DNA of 10,029 bases from Nitriliruptoraceae bacterium (GTDB lineage: Bacteria > Actinomycetota > Nitriliruptoria > Nitriliruptorales > Nitriliruptoraceae). The notes beneath the pieces were generated by a model. The model was not told where the DNA came from. It ran no database searches and saw nothing but the letters and a program-made list of their open reading frames with translations. Positions 7,581-10,029 of the stretch are shown here, piece by piece; the stretch's first letter is position 1, and every line of letters starts with the position of its first letter. The stretch is from NCBI GenBank assembly GCA_007134165.1, contig SLLJ01000122.1, positions 1-10,029 on the forward strand. The letters run 5' to 3'. A program made the position numbers and the translations under genes.

Positions 7581-8844
7581 AGGCGGCCGGGGCCACGCGC
7601 TGCAGGGTGTTGATGATCACGTCCTTGGTGTCGGCGGGTCGGGCGTCGGTGAGGTGAGCCATGAGCTTGAACACCAACTCCATCAGCGGGCGGTAGGGCA
7701 TTCCGTACTCGACGCACAGTCGGAGCACGGTCGGCTGGCCCATCAACTCGGCGAACACCTTGCCCAGCGTGTAGTACCCGCCCCAGCGGCGGCGAAGCTC
7801 CCGATCGTAGGTGTCGAGCACCGCGGTGCGCTTGACGGCCAGTGCCTGGTCCACCACCTCGGCGGCCAGCCGCCCAGCCTCCATCGCGTACGAGATGCCC
7901 TCGCCGTTGAAGGGGTTGACCATCCCAGCGCTGTCACCCACCAACAGCACGCCCCGCTGGTGCAGCGGCGTGCGGTTGAAGCCCATGGGGATGGGGCCGG
8001 TCTTGATGCGGCCGACCTGGTTGTCGGGGGTGGTCTCCCACTGCTCGGCCATCCCTCCGGCCCACGACTCGAGGAGGCGACGATAGCTGACCGCCCGGAA
8101 CTCCCGCGAGGTCGACAGCAGTCCGAGCCCGACGTTGAGCAGGCCGTTGTCGAGCGGGAACACCCAGCCGTAACCCGACAAGAGGTTGCCCTCAGCATCC
8201 GCGAGGTCGAGGAATGAGCTGATCCATTCGTCGTCTGAGCGTGACGAGCGGAAGTAGGCACGGGCGCCGACCGCCATCGGGCGGTCTTCGCGGCGGGAGA
8301 CACCCAGCGCACGTGCGATGGTGCCGCTCGGGCCGTCCGCTGCGATCACCACCGGGGCAAGCATCTGACCGGTCGCCCCATCCTCGTCGCGCCAGGTGAT
8401 GCCGTTGACGCGGCTGCGGGCCGGATCCCGCCACGTCACGCCGGTGACCGTCACGCCCTCGTGCAGGTGGGCACCGTTGCGTTGGGCGGCTCGGGCGATG
8501 GCCTCGTCGAAAACCGCCCGGGTCGCGGTCGCACCCCACGATGGCCAGTCGTCGAGTTCGGGCCACGGCAACTCCATGACGGTGCGCCCCCCGTGGATGC
8601 GCAGCCCGCGCTGGGTCGCCCACCCGTCGGTGCGCCCGTGGGCCTCGTCGGTGAGTCCGAGGTCGAGCAGTTCGCGTACGACCCGCGGCGTGAGGCCGTC
8701 ACCACACACCTTGTCGCGCGGGAAGCGGTCCTTGTCGAGCAGGACGACCTCGTGTCCCAGACCGGCGAGGTGCGCGGCGGTGGCGGCGCCACCCGGTCCG
8801 GCGCCGACAACGACGACGTCAGCGTTCTCACGGGGAGTCGACAT
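7579..8844 (-). CDS. FAD-dependent geranylgeranyl reductase family protein, probably menaquinone tail reductase (MenJ-like)
   Basis: 421-residue flavoprotein of the geranylgeranyl reductase family. Seen: an N-terminal FAD-binding Rossmann motif VVVGAGPGGAATAAHL (11-26) ending at D37; the family segment DKVCGDGLTPR (44-54); AADGPSG (168-174); and the second FAD motif VGDSAGMVNPFNGEGISYAM (302-321). No signal peptide is evident. Family members reduce isoprenoid double bonds in chlorophyll side chains, archaeal lipids or, in mycobacterial MenJ, the menaquinone tail. The position between menG and nuoA makes menaquinone the most likely substrate here, but that is inference; polyprenyl or carotenoid precursors remain possible. 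The ATG at 8844 has GAGGTG five bases upstream (8855-8850). It lies 143 bp after menG and 127 bp before nuoA, both larger than the gaps inside nuo, so it may have its own transcription signals. Confidence 0.9.
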   Translation of the reverse strand: MSTPRENADVVVVGAGPGGAATAAHLAGLGHEVVLLDKDRFPRDKVCGDGLTPRVVRELLDLGLTDEAHGRTDGWATQRGLRIHGGRTVMELPWPELDDWPSWGATATRAVFDEAIARAAQRNGAHLHEGVTVTGVTWRDPARSRVNGITWRDEDGATGQMLAPVVIAADGPSGTIARALGVSRREDRPMAVGARAYFRSSRSDDEWISSFLDLADAEGNLLSGYGWVFPLDNGLLNVGLGLLSTSREFRAVSYRRLLESWAGGMAEQWETTPDNQVGRIKTGPIPMGFNRTPLHQRGVLLVGDSAGMVNPFNGEGISYAMEAGRLAAEVVDQALAVKRTAVLDTYDRELRRRWGGYYTLGKVFAELMGQPTVLRLCVEYGMPYRPLMELVFKLMAHLTDARPADTKDVIINTLQRVAPAA

Positions 8845-8880
8845 TCGTGCACCTCGACAGGGCGATCCGGGTGCGATCTT

Positions 8881-8935
8881 CCGGACAGCGGCGCTCGCTG
8901 CGCCCGGGGTTCGGCGCCGGCGGGGCGGTGTCCGG
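8881..8935 (-). terminator. GC-rich foldable segment between menG and the reductase gene
   Basis: The 143-bp gap between the menG stop and the reductase start holds the perfect 7-bp arms CCGGACA (8881-8887) and TGTCCGG (8929-8935), enclosing further short hairpins such as CAGCG/CGCTG (8886-8890 with 8896-8900). There is no U-tract, so a classical intrinsic terminator is not shown. It may be an inefficient terminator or a leader structure for the reductase mRNA. No convincing promoter with both boxes was seen in this gap. Confidence 0.25.
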
Positions 8936-8987
8936 CCCTGCCCCCGAGATCGTGCAGTTCTTCACGAGGGTCGGGGAGTGTAGCCAC

Positions 8988-9725
8988 TCAGGACCGCACC
9001 CCCCGGTGCACCGCCACGATGCCCCCGGCGAGGTCCTTGACCTGAACCCGGTGGTAACCGGCCGCTTCGAGCCAGTCCGCGATCGCGCGCCGGTCGGGCC
9101 ATGCCAGAATCGAGTCGGCGAGGTAGCGGTAGGCGATCGGCGAGGACGACACCACCCGCGCAACCTGCGGCAGGAGTCCCACCAGGTAACGGCGGTACAC
9201 CCGACGCCACGGCGCCCAGACCGGGTTGGCGAACTCGCACACCACGAGGCGGCCGTCGGGCCGGGTGACCCGGGCGAACTCTCGAATGGCGAGTTCGGGA
9301 TCGGGCACGTTGCGCAGCCCGAAGGAGATCGTGACGGCATCGAACACCGCGTCAGGGAAGGGCAGACTCTGTGCGTCGGCGTTGACCCAAGCCGTGCGTT
9401 TCGGCGCGCGCCTGGCGCCCTCGGCCAGCATCGCGAAGGACAGATCGAGTGCCGTGACATGCCGGGCACCGCCGGCAACCAGTTCTGCCGCGACGTTGCC
9501 CGGCCCGGACGCCACATCCAGCGCGTCGGCACCAACCGGCTGCGCCGCGCGAGCGGTCACCCGCCGCCAGTGCGCGTCCTGCCCGAGGGAAAGCGCCGCG
9601 TTGGCGAGGTCGTAGCGCGGCGCGACTCGATCGAACATCGCCTGCACCAGCGCAGCGTCCTTGCCGTCGCGACCAGCGGCTGGGAGCGTCGGCTCCGCCC
9701 GCCGGCCCCTGCATGCCTCGGCCAC
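8988..9725 (-). CDS. menG: Demethylmenaquinone methyltransferase (UbiE/MenG family)
   Basis: SAM-dependent C-methyltransferase catalysing the last ring step of menaquinone synthesis, demethylmenaquinone to menaquinone. It is 245 residues, the normal size. The family's first signature is visible as MFDRVAPRYDLANAALSLGQ (30-49) then DAHWRR. The SAM-binding motif I is LDVASGPGN (69-77), the acidic end of strand 2 is ALDLS (92-96), NADAQSLPFPD is at 115-125, and SFGLRNVPDP and RVTRPDGRLVVCEF are at 134-143 and 152-165. Motif I reads DVASGPGN rather than the more usual DVA-G-TGD, a mild variation. The start GTG 9725 has AGGAG seven bases upstream (9737-9733). The frame stays open far upstream, but that part is antisense to the neighbouring gene. 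The first 25 residues are not conserved-looking and their DNA holds one arm of an inverted repeat around the ribosome site. Confidence 0.93.
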   Translation of the reverse strand: MAEACRGRRAEPTLPAAGRDGKDAALVQAMFDRVAPRYDLANAALSLGQDAHWRRVTARAAQPVGADALDVASGPGNVAAELVAGGARHVTALDLSFAMLAEGARRAPKRTAWVNADAQSLPFPDAVFDAVTISFGLRNVPDPELAIREFARVTRPDGRLVVCEFANPVWAPWRRVYRRYLVGLLPQVARVVSSSPIAYRYLADSILAWPDRRAIADWLEAAGYHRVQVKDLAGGIVAVHRGVRS

Positions 9726-9753
9726 TTCGATGCTCCTATCGGCCGCTGGTCGC
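9669..9753 (-). repeat. 12-bp perfect inverted repeat bracketing the menG ribosome site and start codon
   Basis: Plus-strand GCGACCAGCGGC (9669-9680) is the exact reverse complement of GCCGCTGGTCGC (9742-9753). In the menG transcript the 5' arm lies just before the Shine-Dalgarno and the 3' arm lies about 45-57 bases into the gene. Inside the 12-bp stem, after an internal loop of 5 and 2 bases, GGAGC (the Shine-Dalgarno core) can pair with GCTCC at 9687-9683. The same GCTCC can instead pair with GGAGC at 9696-9692 in a tight local hairpin with a four-base loop, so two exclusive foldings exist. The complementarity is read directly; any role in translation control is inference. Confidence 0.5.
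9732..9738 (-). promoter_or_regulatory. menG ribosome-binding site
   Basis: On the minus strand this reads TAGGAGC, with the AGGAG core at 9737-9733 and seven bases to the GTG at 9725. It is the evidence that sets the menG start, because the reading frame itself is open far upstream. Its GGAGC (9736-9732) is exactly complementary to GCTCC read at 9687-9683 in the menG coding region, inside a larger perfect inverted repeat. Confidence 0.75.
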
Positions 9754-9758
9754 TCAAC

Positions 9759-9823
9759 ATCCGGGGCCTTTGTGCCGACAGGATGGGTGAGGGGCCTCGG
9801 TAGAATAGCTCTGAGCCCCGGAT
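9759..9823. repeat. 9-bp inverted repeat flanking the divergent -10 region
   Basis: ATCCGGGGC (9759-9767) and GCCCCGGAT (9815-9823) are perfect reverse complements separated by 47 bases, with the shared -10 box (9801-9808) between them. This could be a pair of regulator half-sites or simply a chance GC-rich match. No known operator is recognised. Confidence 0.3.
9801..9806 (+). promoter_or_regulatory. Candidate -10 element for the plus-strand gene
   Basis: TAGAAT (9801-9806) matches the TANNNT housekeeping -10 pattern at all key positions and stands out in GC-rich DNA. It sits 44 bases before the GTG at 9850, leaving a leader of about 37 bases if transcription starts near 9813. No good -35 lies at 16-18 bases; the nearest resemblance is CCGACA at 9775-9780, 20 bases upstream. 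The opposite strand reads TATTCT at 9808-9803, also a TANNNT match, so the same bases could serve a menG promoter in the other direction. Confidence 0.4.
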
Positions 9824-9849
9824 CGTCCGTTCCGAGGGAGGCAGTTCCC

Positions 9850-10029
9850 GTGCCATTCGTCCACTGCGAAGACTGCGCGCACCACGTCGTCGTCGATCCC
9901 AGCGGAGTCTGCCCCGAGGGGCACCGTACCGGGGTGGTCACGGCGCGCACGGAACTCGGCGCAGACCCGGTCCGCAGCGACGACAACCCCACCACCCCAC
10001 CCCCGGCACCCCGCCGCGACAACCCCACC
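9850..10029 (+). CDS. Unrecognised protein with N-terminal zinc-ribbon-like motif and Pro-rich repeat (truncated at window edge)
   Basis: Only the first 60 codons are inside the window and the frame is still open at the edge. The start is GTG 9850, with GGAGG eight bases upstream (9837-9841) and a good -10 box further up. The protein begins VPFVHCEDCAHHVV and continues to VCPEGHRTG. C6, C9, C21 and H25 form a CxxC...CxxxH set suited to binding one zinc ion; this is inference from spacing. From about residue 37 it becomes Asp/Pro/Thr/Arg-rich, with a 12-residue unit DNPTTPPPAPRR followed by another DNPT. I do not recognise the family, and nothing here shows its function. A zinc ribbon joined by a Pro-rich linker to a later membrane or catalytic domain would be a plausible layout. 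Divergent from menG. Confidence 0.7.
   Translation, partial: MPFVHCEDCAHHVVVDPSGVCPEGHRTGVVTARTELGADPVRSDDNPTTPPPAPRRDNPT

Noticed and set aside
8977..8982. Possible reductase promoter: minus-strand TACACT just after the menG stop
   Set aside because: The -10 match stands alone; the -35 position is a G run. It is noted only as a candidate for transcript mapping.
9726..10028. Upstream extension of the menG frame to the right edge
   Set aside because: The extension runs through the promoter region and antisense to the zinc-ribbon-like gene. The GTG at 9725 has a good ribosome site and gives a normal-length protein.
1..10029. Mobile elements, CRISPR arrays, tRNA or rRNA genes, signs of gene transfer
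   Set aside because: Nothing was seen: the genes are contiguous and housekeeping, with uniform composition. No transposase, regularly spaced repeats or tRNA-like cloverleaf was recognised by eye.

Overview
The window is dense, very GC-rich bacterial DNA. Almost all of it is read from the minus strand, and one gene at the right edge reads the other way. GC content, frequent GTG starts (six of ten genes by the starts chosen here), a split nuoC/nuoD, and a menaquinone methyltransferase and geranylgeranyl-reductase-type gene just ahead of nuoA all suggest an aerobic, menaquinone-using member of the Actinomycetota. I cannot place it more finely from sequence alone.

Reading in the direction of transcription (right to left), the minus strand carries menG (9725-8988, menaquinone C-methyltransferase), a MenJ-like FAD reductase (8844-7579), and then the front part of the complex I operon: nuoA (7451-7092), nuoB (7101-6613), nuoC (6616-5942), nuoD (5942-4614), nuoE (4592-3690), nuoF (3686-2346) and nuoG (2349 to beyond position 1). 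The nuo genes overlap by 1 to 10 bases or are separated by at most 21, so they form one translationally coupled unit. nuoA to nuoF appear complete and every expected Fe-S, FMN or quinone-site motif is visible. nuoG is cut off by the left edge, and nuoH onward would lie outside the window.

The cluster makes functional sense. MenG completes the menaquinone ring, the reductase probably saturates part of its isoprenoid tail, and NDH-1 passes NADH electrons to that quinone. The peripheral arm is encoded here: the NADH module NuoEFG and the quinone module NuoBCD, plus membrane subunit NuoA.

Two gaps of 143 bp (8845-8987) and 127 bp (7452-7578) lie upstream of the reductase and of nuoA; both contain inverted repeats. 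A divergent intergenic region (9726-9849) separates menG from a plus-strand gene (9850 onward, truncated). That gene encodes a small CxxC...CxxxH zinc-ribbon-like N-terminus followed by the start of a Pro-rich 12-residue repeat.

No mobile element, CRISPR array, tRNA or rRNA was seen, and this is largely a conserved housekeeping region. The least ordinary signal is a 12-bp perfect inverted repeat that brackets the menG ribosome-binding site, with an inner 5-bp pairing that would mask the Shine-Dalgarno core.
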